The notes below the pieces were generated by a model. The model searched no databases and had not been told where the DNA came from. It was given only the letters and a program-made list of their open reading frames with translations. From Pseudomonadota bacterium (GTDB lineage Bacteria > Desulfobacterota > Binatia > Binatales > Binataceae), in the NCBI GenBank assembly GCA_021323675.1, contig JAJPKP010000016.1, forward strand, positions 1 to 64,000: 64,000 nucleotides of DNA, given 5' to 3'. Shown here one piece after another: positions 53,558 to 62,568 of the stretch (the stretch's first letter is position 1; every line of letters begins with the position of its first letter). The position numbers were made by a program, and so were the translations under genes.

Positions 53558-55075
53558 TTACTTGCGCATTTCCCACAGGCTTCGGGGCAAACCCATGATG
53601 TGCCGCTCGCATTCCTCGCCGCCTTCGGAAGCGATGCGCGCGGCGATCCCGAGAATCTGGCTTACCAGCCGCTTGCCGCGCTCGCGCGGAGCGAGCGCGT
53701 GGGCGAGCGCGTAGTTGCGCTGCCCGGAGGCGAGATAGAAGCGCTCGTACAGTTCGTTGCGGCCGGCCAGCGCGCTGCCGACGAAGTCCCAGGCAAGCCG
53801 GAAAATCCGCGCGCGGTCGCGCGCCGACACCTCTTTGGCCCCCCTGAGGTAGCGTTCGATGAGCGGCCGCAGTCCGGGGTCGTCGAACTGAGCCTCGGCC
53901 GGAGTCGCGATCAGATTATGGGATCCGATCAGGGTGAGGATTTCGCCGACGCGGGGAAACCAGCTCGGCAACGCGGCGCGCAACGCCGCGAGCGGGCCGC
54001 CATTGGGGAACCAAACGCCGTTGCCGTACTCGAAGGCCTCGGTTTCTGCGGCCCGCACCGCAGCGCGCGCAAACTCGGAATACGTCCAGATCTCGCCCAG
54101 CATTTGCGAAGTTGCGGGCGACCGGTCGTTGATAATTTCCGCCATCGCGCAGCCCAGCCCGTACGCAAATTCGAGCTTGGTCTGCGCCCGAATCATCGTC
54201 TGCTGCATGACGTTCGGGTACCACCCGGTCGTCATCACGGTGTTGTAAGCGACCCAGTTCGAGTTGATGAAAAGGCGATCCCGCGGCACTTCGACGTCGT
54301 CGAAAATGACGAAGGCGTCCTGCTCGTCGAAACGGCTGGACAACGGATTGTCGAAGCGGCTGCGGTTGGTCGAACAGCGGTCGCGGCACAGGAACTTGAG
54401 CCCCGGCGTGCCCATCGGGATGCAGAATGCCAGCGCGTACGCGTCCGCGCCTTCCGGCAGAGGCACCGCCGGATAAACCGCGAGTTCATCGGCGAACGGG
54501 GCGAGCGTCGCCAGGATTCGCGCACCGCGCACGATGATGCCGTGTTCGGTGTCGGCCACCTTGTGCAGCGCCACGTCATTGCCCGGCGCGGGAGCGTCCC
54601 CGAGCGCCTTGTCGATCGTCGGATGCACGATAGTGTGGGTCAGCGCGATATCTTTGCGGGCGAGGAATTTCTGATAGGCAACCAGGTTGGCGGCTCCGTT
54701 GTCGTTGCCATTGACCGCCCATTCGTCGGCCCGCCCGGCGAAACCGGCGTAGGTGACATTCATGTAGTCAGGCGTTCGGCCCATCAGGCCGACGGTGTAT
54801 TCGGCGATATGGCGCAGGCCGCGATGGCGCCGTTCGAGGTCAGCCTTCGATCGCGGGATCATATGGCTGATATTGACGGGCTCGCCGGTCTCCGGATCGG
54901 GCATCAGGCAGATATCCGCGGCCTGATGCTGCAGATCGTAAACTTCAGCCAGGGTGGCGGCGGCGCCGGCAAGCGCCGGATGCGCCGCGACGTCGGTTAT
55001 CTTCTCGCCGTCAACCCAGACCTCGCGCGGGCTTTTGAGTCCGGCGAGAAATTCTTTTCCGGTCCGAGCTGGCAT
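53558..55075 (-). CDS. hpaB: 4-hydroxyphenylacetate 3-monooxygenase-type flavin hydroxylase
   Basis: ATG 55075 (MPARTGKEFLAGLKSPREVW), 2 bp after the TetR stop; the track start at 55192 overlaps TetR. 505 residues. MGRTPDYMNVTYAGFAG, NLVAYQKFLARKDIALTHTIVHP, DAFVIFDDVEVPRDRLF and SMQTMIRAQTKLEF-like QQTMIRAQTKLEFAYGL follow HpaB. It needs reduced FAD from an HpaC reductase, and none is in the window. Confidence 0.93.
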   Translation of the reverse strand: MPARTGKEFLAGLKSPREVWVDGEKITDVAAHPALAGAAATLAEVYDLQHQAADICLMPDPETGEPVNISHMIPRSKADLERRHRGLRHIAEYTVGLMGRTPDYMNVTYAGFAGRADEWAVNGNDNGAANLVAYQKFLARKDIALTHTIVHPTIDKALGDAPAPGNDVALHKVADTEHGIIVRGARILATLAPFADELAVYPAVPLPEGADAYALAFCIPMGTPGLKFLCRDRCSTNRSRFDNPLSSRFDEQDAFVIFDDVEVPRDRLFINSNWVAYNTVMTTGWYPNVMQQTMIRAQTKLEFAYGLGCAMAEIINDRSPATSQMLGEIWTYSEFARAAVRAAETEAFEYGNGVWFPNGGPLAALRAALPSWFPRVGEILTLIGSHNLIATPAEAQFDDPGLRPLIERYLRGAKEVSARDRARIFRLAWDFVGSALAGRNELYERFYLASGQRNYALAHALAPRERGKRLVSQILGIAARIASEGGEECERHIMGLPRSLWEMRK

Positions 55076-55077
55076 AA

Positions 55078-55758
55078 CTAATGGTCTCCTGAAGGGCGTA
55101 AGCCCGATAGTTGCAGTTCCAGGGCCGAGCGGAGCGCGACATCGCGCTGATCCGCGGCCAGGCTTCCCGTCCCCAGCCATTCCTGCAGGCATCCGAAATA
55201 GATGGCGAACAGGTTCTGGGCGAGTCGAAACGAAGGAACGTCCCGGCGCAGCTCGCCGCGCTCCCGCGCGCGGTCGATGAGCGCGGCGATTCGCCGCAAA
55301 AGACCCGCCATGAACGCCGCGCGTCCGTGGCGTTTGTTGTCCACGAACGGCAGCTCCTTCACGAATACGCGCGCCAGTCCCGGGTTGCGCTCGTGATGGG
55401 CGATGAGCGCGCCGAACACCGCGAGGAGCTGGTCGAGCAACGGCGCAGGCTTCATTGCGGCGAATGCCGCGTCCACCGCCTGCCCCGCCTCTTCGCGGAA
55501 GATCGTGACCAGCAAATCCTGCTTGCTGCCGCCATGAAGGAACACGGTTCCGACGCCGACATCGGCCGCGCGCGCAATTTCGCGCGTGGTGGCCGCTTCA
55601 AATCCTTTGCGCGCGAACAGCATCCTCGCCGCGCGTTTTATTCGCTCGCGGGTATCGCGTTTTCGGCGCTCGGCGCGGTTCTGCGCCGCCGGCGAAGGAT
55701 CGGTCGGTTCAATCGAGACGGCGACTGCGGCGCAGGGAGGCATATTGAGCACGCTCAT
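55078..55758 (-). CDS. TetR-family regulator
   Basis: 226 residues. RDTRERIKRAARMLFARKGFEAATTREIARAADVGVGTVFLHGGSKQDLLVTIF is the HTH. It shares the pattern of the other TetR at 51.7-52.4 kb (EVLVTIF, hydrolase-like tail RERGELRRD), indicating a duplication. Directly upstream of hpaB; a divergent aldo/keto reductase lies 178 bp away, so it may control both. Confidence 0.93.
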   Translation of the reverse strand: MSVLNMPPCAAVAVSIEPTDPSPAAQNRAERRKRDTRERIKRAARMLFARKGFEAATTREIARAADVGVGTVFLHGGSKQDLLVTIFREEAGQAVDAAFAAMKPAPLLDQLLAVFGALIAHHERNPGLARVFVKELPFVDNKRHGRAAFMAGLLRRIAALIDRARERGELRRDVPSFRLAQNLFAIYFGCLQEWLGTGSLAADQRDVALRSALELQLSGLRPSGDH

Positions 55759-55936
55759 TCCTGAGTAGGCTCAACAACTAGCGCGTCTCCTTCCTCAATG
55801 TCAAATGCCGCCGCCCAACTAATGCGATGAAGCCCGGATCGAACCGCAGGCAGAGCGTCCACTTCCGAGAAGTGGGGCCCGTGCGGCTGTACGGCTGCGC
55901 ATCGGCGGAGTATATCGGCAGGAAAAGGAGCGAGAC

Positions 55937-56878
55937 GTGGAATATCGCAATCTGGGAGATTCGGGACTCAAGGTTTCGCTGGCGGGACTCGGATGCAACA
56001 ACTTCGGGATGCGATGCGACGCGGAGCAGACGCGCGCGGTGGTGCATCGCGCCCTCGATGAAGGAGTCACTCTTTTCGATACCGCCGATATCTACGGTAA
56101 TCGCGGCGGCTCCGAAGAGATGCTCGGCAAGGCGCTGGGTAATCGTCGCCGCGACGTTATAGTGGCGTCGAAGTTCGGGATGCCGATGGGCGACGGACCC
56201 TACCTGCGAGGAGCCTCGCGCCGTTACATCGTCGCAGCCGCCGAAGCCAGCCTGAAGCGCCTCGGCACCGACTACATCGATGTTTATCAAATCCATCAGC
56301 CCGACCCGGACACGCCGCAGGAAGAAACGCTCGCCGCGCTCGACGATCTCGTTCGCACTGGGAAGGTCCGGTATATCGGCAACAGCAACTTCAGCGGATG
56401 GCAGATCGCGGATGCGGACTGGATATCGCGCACCCGCGGACTCGCGCGATATATCTCGGCGCAGAATCAGTACAGCCTGCTTGACCGGAGAATCGAGCGG
56501 GAAGTGCTGCCGGCGTGCCGCAAGTACGGGCTCGGGATGCTGCCATACTTTCCGCTGGCCAGCGGATTTCTGACCGGCAAGTATCGCCGGGATGCGGACC
56601 TTCCGGCCGACACCCGGCTTGCCCTGATGCAGCCGATGGCGAAGCAGGTGCTCACCGCGCAGAACTTCGAGATCCTTGAAAAGCTCGAGCAATTCGTCCG
56701 CCGTCGCGAGCATACGATCGTTGAACTCGCGATGAGCTGGCTCGCCTGTCAGCCCGCGGTCTCCAGCGTGATCAGCGGAGCTACCAAGCCGGAGCAGGTA
56801 ACCGAGAACGTGAAAGCCTGCGGATGGAAGCTGAGCGCGGAGGAACTGAAGGAAGTCGATACCATCACTCGTCGCTGA
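55937..56878 (+). CDS. Aldo/keto reductase
   Basis: GTG start supported by AAAGGAG 8 nt upstream. 313 residues. FDTADIYGNRGGSEEMLGKAL (catalytic Asp/Tyr), IVASKFGMP (Lys), DYIDVYQIHQPDP (His), ISAQNQYSLLDR and AISGATKPEQVTENVKA-type ending fit the YajO/AKR group. Substrate unknown; faces the TetR-regulated cluster. Confidence 0.92.
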   Translation: MEYRNLGDSGLKVSLAGLGCNNFGMRCDAEQTRAVVHRALDEGVTLFDTADIYGNRGGSEEMLGKALGNRRRDVIVASKFGMPMGDGPYLRGASRRYIVAAAEASLKRLGTDYIDVYQIHQPDPDTPQEETLAALDDLVRTGKVRYIGNSNFSGWQIADADWISRTRGLARYISAQNQYSLLDRRIEREVLPACRKYGLGMLPYFPLASGFLTGKYRRDADLPADTRLALMQPMAKQVLTAQNFEILEKLEQFVRRREHTIVELAMSWLACQPAVSSVISGATKPEQVTENVKACGWKLSAEELKEVDTITRR

Positions 56879-57039
56879 CGGGTAACCGCTCACCGGCCAG
56901 GCTCGCCGCGCGACGCTCGCGCGGGCTGCGGCCGCCGCAGCCTGGGGTGGGGCGGTTTGCGACCCGCGGCATTCGCTTTTCAGCCGCGCGCAAGCTTTGT
57001 TACGATTCGGGCCCGACGAATTCCCGGAGGTCTTCAAGC

Positions 57040-58059
57040 ATGAAGCTGGATACCGGTCTGTCCACGCGCAATCTGCGCGAAGTTCCCGCCGCCGCAAAGG
57101 CCGCCGAAGAAGCGGGGTTCGACGCGCTCTGGTCGATGGAGGCCGGCAACGACGGCTTTCTGCCGCTCGCGCTCGTCGCTGAGCACACCCGGCGCATCAA
57201 GATGGGTCCTTCGGTGGCGATCGCATTTCCGCGAAGTCCGATGGCGATGGCGTATACGGCGTGGGACCTTGCGGGGATGTCGGAAGGCCGGTTCATCCTC
57301 GGTCTTGGAACCCAGGTAAAGGGACACAACGAGCGGCGCTTCAGCGTGAAGTGGGAAGCCCCGGTACCGCGCCTGCGCGAGTACATCCTGTCCTTGCGGG
57401 CGATCTTCAAGTGCTGGGCGGAAGGGGGCACGCGGCTCAAGTTCGAGGGTAAGTACTACAACTTCTCTCTCATGACGCCGTTCTTTACGCCGCCCCAACA
57501 CGCCTATTCGAACATCCCGATCTGGATTGCCGGCGTGAACGAGCACATCCTGCGGCTGGCGGGCGAATTGTGCGACGGACTGCACGCTCATCCCTTCAAC
57601 TCTCCGAAGTACCTGCGTGAATTCGTGATCCCTCATGTCGAGGAAGGCCTCCGAAAGTCGGGCCGCGGCCGCAAGGATTTTCAGATCGGCACGACGGCAT
57701 TCGTCGCGGTGGGAAAGAACCAGGAGGAAATCCAGCGCGTACGCGAGGGGTATCGCCAGCAGATCGCCTTCTACGCATCGACACGCACTTACCGGGTCGT
57801 CCTGGAGATGCACGGATGGGGCGATGTGTCCGCGCGGCTCAATGAAAAGGCCGCAAAGGGCGATTGGGCCGGGATGGCGAAGGAAATCACCGACGAGATG
57901 CTCGATACCTACACGGTCAGCGGCACCTACGATGAGATCGCGGAAAAGGTGAGAGCGCGCTACGACGGCCTGCTCGACCGCCTCGCTTTCTACATTCCGT
58001 ATCGCGCCGGCGTCGACGACGCCGAATGGCGCAAGCTGGCGCGCGCGTTCAACGGATAA
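57040..58059 (+). CDS. LLM-class F420-dependent oxidoreductase (TIGR03617-like)
   Basis: ATG 57040 with GGAGG 9 nt upstream; the track extension to 56824 overlaps the reductase. 339 residues. EEAGFDALWSMEAGNDGFLPL, IKMGPSVAIAFPRSPMAMAYTAWDL, ILGLGTQVKGHNERRF and VPRLREYILSLRAIF are family hallmarks. F420 dependence implies cofactor F420 is made by this organism. Confidence 0.9.
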   Translation: MKLDTGLSTRNLREVPAAAKAAEEAGFDALWSMEAGNDGFLPLALVAEHTRRIKMGPSVAIAFPRSPMAMAYTAWDLAGMSEGRFILGLGTQVKGHNERRFSVKWEAPVPRLREYILSLRAIFKCWAEGGTRLKFEGKYYNFSLMTPFFTPPQHAYSNIPIWIAGVNEHILRLAGELCDGLHAHPFNSPKYLREFVIPHVEEGLRKSGRGRKDFQIGTTAFVAVGKNQEEIQRVREGYRQQIAFYASTRTYRVVLEMHGWGDVSARLNEKAAKGDWAGMAKEITDEMLDTYTVSGTYDEIAEKVRARYDGLLDRLAFYIPYRAGVDDAEWRKLARAFNG

Positions 58060-58144
58060 CCGATTCGTTCCAGACCTGCGCCGCAGTTCGGGCGCATCGC
58101 CACCCCGGCCGCCGCACGTAGTGGCCGGACAAGGAGACGCCGGC

Positions 58145-58699
58145 ATGAGCAAGACGAAACCCGTTACCCTAATCACCGCTGCGGCAGCGCTCGTCTGCGC
58201 GAGTGTATTGTGGAGCGCAGCGGCGGCGCGCGCCGACACAGCCAAGGCGACGGTCGCAACCGTTACATCGAGCGGAACCGGCGCCACTCTCGGCACGGTA
58301 ACCTTCGAGGACACCAAGTGGGGATTGATGGTCAAGCCCGATCTGTCCGGATTGGCTCCCGGAGCTCACGGCCTTCATATTCACGCGAAGCCCGCCTGCG
58401 GTCCGGGGCAGAACGAAGGAAAGATGGCGGCGGGATTCGCGGCCGGCGGCCATCTCGACCCCGCGAATACGAAAAAGCATCTCGGTCCCTACGATGCCTC
58501 CGGCCATCTCGGTGATCTGCCGCCACTGATCGTGGGTGCGGACGGGAAGGCGACGACGCCGGTGCTTGCTCCGCGCCTGACGGTGAAGGACGTAACCGGC
58601 CATTCGATCATGATTCATGAGGGCGGCGACAACTTTTCCGATCAGCCCAAGCCGCTCGGGGGCGGTGGCGCGCGTATCGCGTGCGGCGTGATCCAGTAG
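58145..58699 (+). CDS. sodC: Cu/Zn superoxide dismutase
   Basis: ATG 58145 with AAGGAG; 184 residues with signal peptide (LITAAAALVCASVLWSAAAARA). All metal ligands appear: HGLHIHA, AGGHLDP, HLGPYDASGHLGDLP and SIMIHEGGDNF, with Cys pair in KPACGPG and RIACGVI. Periplasmic superoxide defence. Confidence 0.96.
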   Translation: MSKTKPVTLITAAAALVCASVLWSAAAARADTAKATVATVTSSGTGATLGTVTFEDTKWGLMVKPDLSGLAPGAHGLHIHAKPACGPGQNEGKMAAGFAAGGHLDPANTKKHLGPYDASGHLGDLPPLIVGADGKATTPVLAPRLTVKDVTGHSIMIHEGGDNFSDQPKPLGGGGARIACGVIQ

Positions 58700-58764
58700 C
58701 CGCTTTTGCCGGCGCCCGGTTGAAATCGCCTGGCGGCGGCAGAACCTGTACTCTTTTCGGCACG

Positions 58765-59634
58765 ATGCGCATGCAGGTGCTCTATGCGCGCGAGCCGCGA
58801 TGGCGTGAAATTGCGGAACGTGCCGAAGAATTGATTCGGGGCTCTGACTTCAGGCCCATCAAGTCTGAAGGGCGCACGATCGGCGGGGTGCTGAAGCTCG
58901 CCGATGGCGGCGCGGTCTTTGTCAAGAAATCAGCGTCAAGCTCGTGGCTGCGCGGGGTGATGATGCCGATTGCGGGGTCGCCGGCGATGCGCGCGCTCAG
59001 GGGGGCCGCGATGCTCGAGGCGGCCGCCGTGCCTCATCCCCGGCCGCTGGCGGCATCGGAATCGGTCGGACGCGGATCGGTTCGCGCTTCCTATCTTGTC
59101 AGCGAAGCACTGCTCGATGGCGACACGCTGAGCCGGTTCACTCTCGGGCCAGGGGAAATCAAGGGGCGCGATGCGCGCCGGCGCCGGCGCATTCTCGATA
59201 CGGTCGCGCGCGAGGTCAGACGCTTTCATGATGCCGGCCTTTACACCCGGGACCTCCAGGAAACCAACGTGATGGTCGCGGACAAGGAAGACGGCGGCTT
59301 TCGCGTGTGGTTCCTGGACCTGGAGGATTTCCGGCGTGTCCGGCGGCTCGGATGGCCGTATCGGATGCGCAACCTCGTCCACCTCGATCGCAGTATCGGA
59401 CGCTTTCTGTGCCGCGCGGCGCGGCTGGCGTTTTTCTATGCGTATTTGGGGCGAAAGCCTGAGCGGGCAGAGGCCCGCCGGCTGGTCGCGGAGTACTTGG
59501 CGATGCGCGCGCGGATCGATCGTTCCCGAGCGCATCGGCCCCGCAACTCCGGTTCGTCCCATCCAGGGTCAAATTCAGCGCGCATCCGCGAATCGAAGGA
59601 GATCGGAGATGGCGATCACCATTCGCAGGCGTGA
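58765..59634 (+). CDS. LPS-kinase-like (RfaP/Kdo-kinase) protein
   Basis: ATG 58765 (MRMQVLYAREPRW) is preferred over the track start inside sodC. 289 residues. GAVFVKKSASSSWLRGVM (Lys), DAGLYTRDLQETNVMV (catalytic-loop Asp/Asn) and FLDLEDFRR (metal DxxD-like) match lipopolysaccharide kinases. Probably phosphorylates the LPS core. C-terminus overlaps the next gene by 26 bp. Confidence 0.75.
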   Translation: MRMQVLYAREPRWREIAERAEELIRGSDFRPIKSEGRTIGGVLKLADGGAVFVKKSASSSWLRGVMMPIAGSPAMRALRGAAMLEAAAVPHPRPLAASESVGRGSVRASYLVSEALLDGDTLSRFTLGPGEIKGRDARRRRRILDTVAREVRRFHDAGLYTRDLQETNVMVADKEDGGFRVWFLDLEDFRRVRRLGWPYRMRNLVHLDRSIGRFLCRAARLAFFYAYLGRKPERAEARRLVAEYLAMRARIDRSRAHRPRNSGSSHPGSNSARIRESKEIGDGDHHSQA

Positions 59635-60331
59635 GTACGACTACCATACGGAGCAGGTGCACGCCGCCGGCGGAAGCTGGGTGCGGGACCTGATGCTGGG
59701 GCTGAATGACGGACTGGTCGCGTCATTCGCCGTAACCTCCGGCATCGCGGGGGCTTTCTCCTCTTCGCATGTTGTGGTGATGGCTGGGATGGCGGAGATG
59801 CTGGGCGGAACGGTTTCGATGGGCCTTGCGGCGTTCATCTCGGCGCGGTCGCATATCGAATTTCACGAAAGCGAAATCGAGCGCGAACACGACGAGATTC
59901 GCAAATGGCCGGAGCGCGAGCGCGAGGAAATCAGGACGATCTACAGGGCGAAAGGCTTTTCCGGAGAACTGCTCGATCGCATTGTCGCTCACATCAGTTC
60001 CGACGAAGATCGATGGGCCAGCGTAATGATGCGCGAGGAGCTCGGATTTGCCAGCGAGTCGTTCGATCCTCCGACGAAGTCCGCGCTTACGGTTGGGGGA
60101 TCATACCTGGCGGGTGCGGCCGTTCCAGTCGTACCGTACCTGTTTCTGGCGCCGGCCGAGGGCGTAATCGCATCGGTCATCGTCACGGTGGTGGTGCTGT
60201 TCGCGGTGGGAGCCGCCAAAACGATCATCACGACGCGGTCATGGTGGCGCAGCGGACTCGAGAGCATGCTCACCGGTATCGTCGCCGCGGCCGTGACTTA
60301 CACCGCGGGCCGAATCTTCGCGGCGCGCTGA
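59609..60331 (+). CDS. VIT1/CCC1-family metal transporter
   Basis: ATG 59609 with AGGAG; 240 residues. MLGLNDGLVASFAVTSGIAG, AGMAEMLGGTVSMGLAAFIS and IEFHESEIEREHDEI (metal-binding loop) then two late helices. Likely moves Fe2+ or Mn2+. Overlap with the kinase gene supports co-transcription. Confidence 0.9.
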   Translation: MAITIRRREYDYHTEQVHAAGGSWVRDLMLGLNDGLVASFAVTSGIAGAFSSSHVVVMAGMAEMLGGTVSMGLAAFISARSHIEFHESEIEREHDEIRKWPEREREEIRTIYRAKGFSGELLDRIVAHISSDEDRWASVMMREELGFASESFDPPTKSALTVGGSYLAGAAVPVVPYLFLAPAEGVIASVIVTVVVLFAVGAAKTIITTRSWWRSGLESMLTGIVAAAVTYTAGRIFAAR

Positions 60332-60364
60332 AGACTACCGGCGCCTTTTCGCGTGATCGTGCGG

Positions 60365-60670
60365 TCAGGCCTCGACCAGAATATCGTCGCCTTCGACCTT
60401 GACGGCGAAACATCCCACCTTGACGTTGGGATCGTCCAGGCTTTCACCCGTAGTGATGTCGTATTCCCATCCGTGCCACGGGCAGGTCACGTAGGTGCCA
60501 TCGAGCTCGCCCTCGGCCAGCGGTCCGCCGCGATGTTTGCAGTCGTTGCCAATCGCGTAAAACTTTCCGCCAGCGTTGAAGAGGGCGATCTTCTTTCCCT
60601 GAGCCTCGACCAGCTTGCCGCTGCCTTCGGGGATGTCGCTGCGCGATGCGACCTTGACGAAATTGCCCAC
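60365..60670 (-). CDS. Rieske-type ferredoxin
   Basis: GTG 60670 is preferred: GGAGG lies 8 nt before it, whereas an ATG at 60688 would put that site inside the gene. 102 residues. NDCKHRGGPLAEGEL and CPWHGWEYDITTGE give CxH and CxxH ligands. Like nitrite-reductase small subunits or biphenyl-dioxygenase ferredoxins; could feed the Rieske oxygenase of the window, but that is a guess. Confidence 0.9.
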   Translation of the reverse strand: MGNFVKVASRSDIPEGSGKLVEAQGKKIALFNAGGKFYAIGNDCKHRGGPLAEGELDGTYVTCPWHGWEYDITTGESLDDPNVKVGCFAVKVEGDDILVEA

Positions 60671-60785
60671 GATGAACACCTCCAACATTGGCGATTCTAT
60701 GGAGGCCCGCAACGGCCGGCAAACGCCCAGTTGCCCTCGCAATGATGCTGCGATAATTGGGGACAACGGCGAAAGGGAGAAAGCT

Positions 60786-61160
60786 ATGAAGGTTGCCGTC
60801 AAGATCGCAAGAATTCTGCTCGGCCTGATCTTCTTTGTCTTCGGACTAAACGGCTTTCTGCATTTCATTCCGATGCAGCCAATGGCCGGTGGGGCCGGCG
60901 CGTTTCTCGGCGCATTGGCCGCCACCGGATACATGTTTCCGATTCTATTCGCCGCGCAGGTTGTGTCCGGTGTGCTGCTGCTGGCGGGGGTGTGTGTGCC
61001 GCTGGCGCTGACGATCCTGGCGCCGGTGATCGTCAACATCGTCTTCTTTCACCTGGCGCTGGCGCCGCAGGGACTGCCGCTCGCGATTATCGTCGTGATT
61101 TTGGAACTGTGGCTCGCGTGGTCGTATCGTGAGAAGTTCCTTCCGCTCTTTTCGAGTTGA
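60786..61160 (+). CDS. DoxX-like membrane protein
   Basis: ATG 60786 with GGGAG; 124 residues, four helices (IARILLGLIFFVFGLNGFLHF, AFLGALAATGYMFPILFAAQ, GVLLLAGVCVPLALTILAPVIV, LPLAIIVVILELWLAW). Matches DoxX/DUF417-like small proteins of unclear redox role. Confidence 0.85.
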   Translation: MKVAVKIARILLGLIFFVFGLNGFLHFIPMQPMAGGAGAFLGALAATGYMFPILFAAQVVSGVLLLAGVCVPLALTILAPVIVNIVFFHLALAPQGLPLAIIVVILELWLAWSYREKFLPLFSS

Positions 61161-61244
61161 AGCACTCGCGCAGAGGCGCCCGCAATTTGAGAGGGGGAGC
61201 TTCAAGCGCCGAACAGGCCCCGATGCGGCCGGCCTGGCCGCGCT

Positions 61245-62441
61245 TCAGGTCGTGTACTCGGCGTTGATCTTGACGTAGTCGTAGCTCAGATCGCAGGTCA
61301 GAATCGTCGCGGATGCGCGACCCAGCCTGAGATCGAGCCGCACGTCGAACTCGCGCTCGCGCATCTTTGAGGCGGCCGCCGCAAGCGCATCGACGAGCAG
61401 CGCCCCTCGCGCCGCGACTTTTACGCCTCCGATGTAGAGGACGAGCTTGTCCGAATCGACCGCGGCTCCGGATGAACCCGCCGCCATCAGGATTCGGCCG
61501 ACGTTGGGGTCGCATCCGAAGAAGGCGGTTTTCACGAGCGGCGAGTTGGCGATTTGCCGGGCGCATCGTTCCGCGTCCGCGGCGGACCTCGCGCCCGCCA
61601 CTCTTACGGTAACCAGCTTGGTCGCGCCCTCGCCGTCGCGCACCAGCTCGGTTGCCAACGCGGAGCAGACGCTCGCCACGGCGTCGTTGAACGCGTCGAG
61701 ATCGCGCCGCTTCATTGCGCCGTTTCCCGCGACTCCGTTAGCCATCAGCACCACCGAATCGTTGGTGGACATATCGCCATCGACGGTTATCGCGTTGAAG
61801 CTTGAGGGCAGGGCGGACTTGAGCGCGGTTCTAAGTTGGGCCGCGGTCGCGGAAGCGTCGGTCACCACGTACGCGAGCATCGTCGCCATATGCGGCGCGA
61901 TCATCCCGGAGCCCTTTGCGATGCCGGCGACGGTTACCGTCTTGCCGCCGAGCCGGGTGCGGACGGATGCGATCTTTGGCCGGGTGTCGGTCGTCATGAT
62001 CGCGCGCGCGAAATCTTCCATCGCATCCGCCGACAGCGCCGCGACGGCGTCTTTGACGCCGGCGCTGAATTTTTCGAAATCGAACAGATGCCCGATGACG
62101 CCGGTGGAGCTTGGCGCGACCAGCGTCGCCTCGATGCCCAGTTCGCGCGCGACCAGCGCGCAGGAATCCTTGGCGAGCCTGAGTCCGGCCTTGCCCGTGA
62201 AGCTGTTGGCGCATCCCGAGTTTGCAACCAGCGCCTGAAGCCTGCCTGCGCGCAGGCGCTCGATCGTCACATAAACCGGCGCGGCCTTGACCTTGTTCGC
62301 GCTGTTGACCGAGGCCGCCTGGCACGGATGGTCGGCGACGATCAGGCCCAGGTCTTTGGCGCCGGCAGCCTTCTTGAGGCCGGCGCTGACACCGGCAAAT
62401 CGGAAACCAGGCACACGCACGGGAGCGAGTTCAGCTTTCAT
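61245..62441 (-). CDS. argJ: Bifunctional glutamate N-acetyltransferase/ornithine acetyltransferase
   Basis: 398 residues. NSGCANSFTGKAGLRLAKDSCA, VAPSSTGVIGHLF with the autoproteolytic Thr, KGSGMIAPHMATMLAYVVTDA and CDPNVGRILMAAGSS, ending YVKINAEYTT: full ArgJ. Acts in cyclic arginine synthesis, cut into alpha and beta chains. GGAGG precedes the ATG. Confidence 0.96.
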   Translation of the reverse strand: MKAELAPVRVPGFRFAGVSAGLKKAAGAKDLGLIVADHPCQAASVNSANKVKAAPVYVTIERLRAGRLQALVANSGCANSFTGKAGLRLAKDSCALVARELGIEATLVAPSSTGVIGHLFDFEKFSAGVKDAVAALSADAMEDFARAIMTTDTRPKIASVRTRLGGKTVTVAGIAKGSGMIAPHMATMLAYVVTDASATAAQLRTALKSALPSSFNAITVDGDMSTNDSVVLMANGVAGNGAMKRRDLDAFNDAVASVCSALATELVRDGEGATKLVTVRVAGARSAADAERCARQIANSPLVKTAFFGCDPNVGRILMAAGSSGAAVDSDKLVLYIGGVKVAARGALLVDALAAAASKMREREFDVRLDLRLGRASATILTCDLSYDYVKINAEYTT

Positions 62442-62568
62442 TCGGAGCCTCCGTCGGCGGCACTATACGCGGACGAAGCGGGAGAGAAAACGAAAGGGCC
62501 GATGTGCCGTTTGCACGGATTCAAAACATTCCTGAAAGCCGCGCGAAACGAAGCGTGGATGTCCCGAT

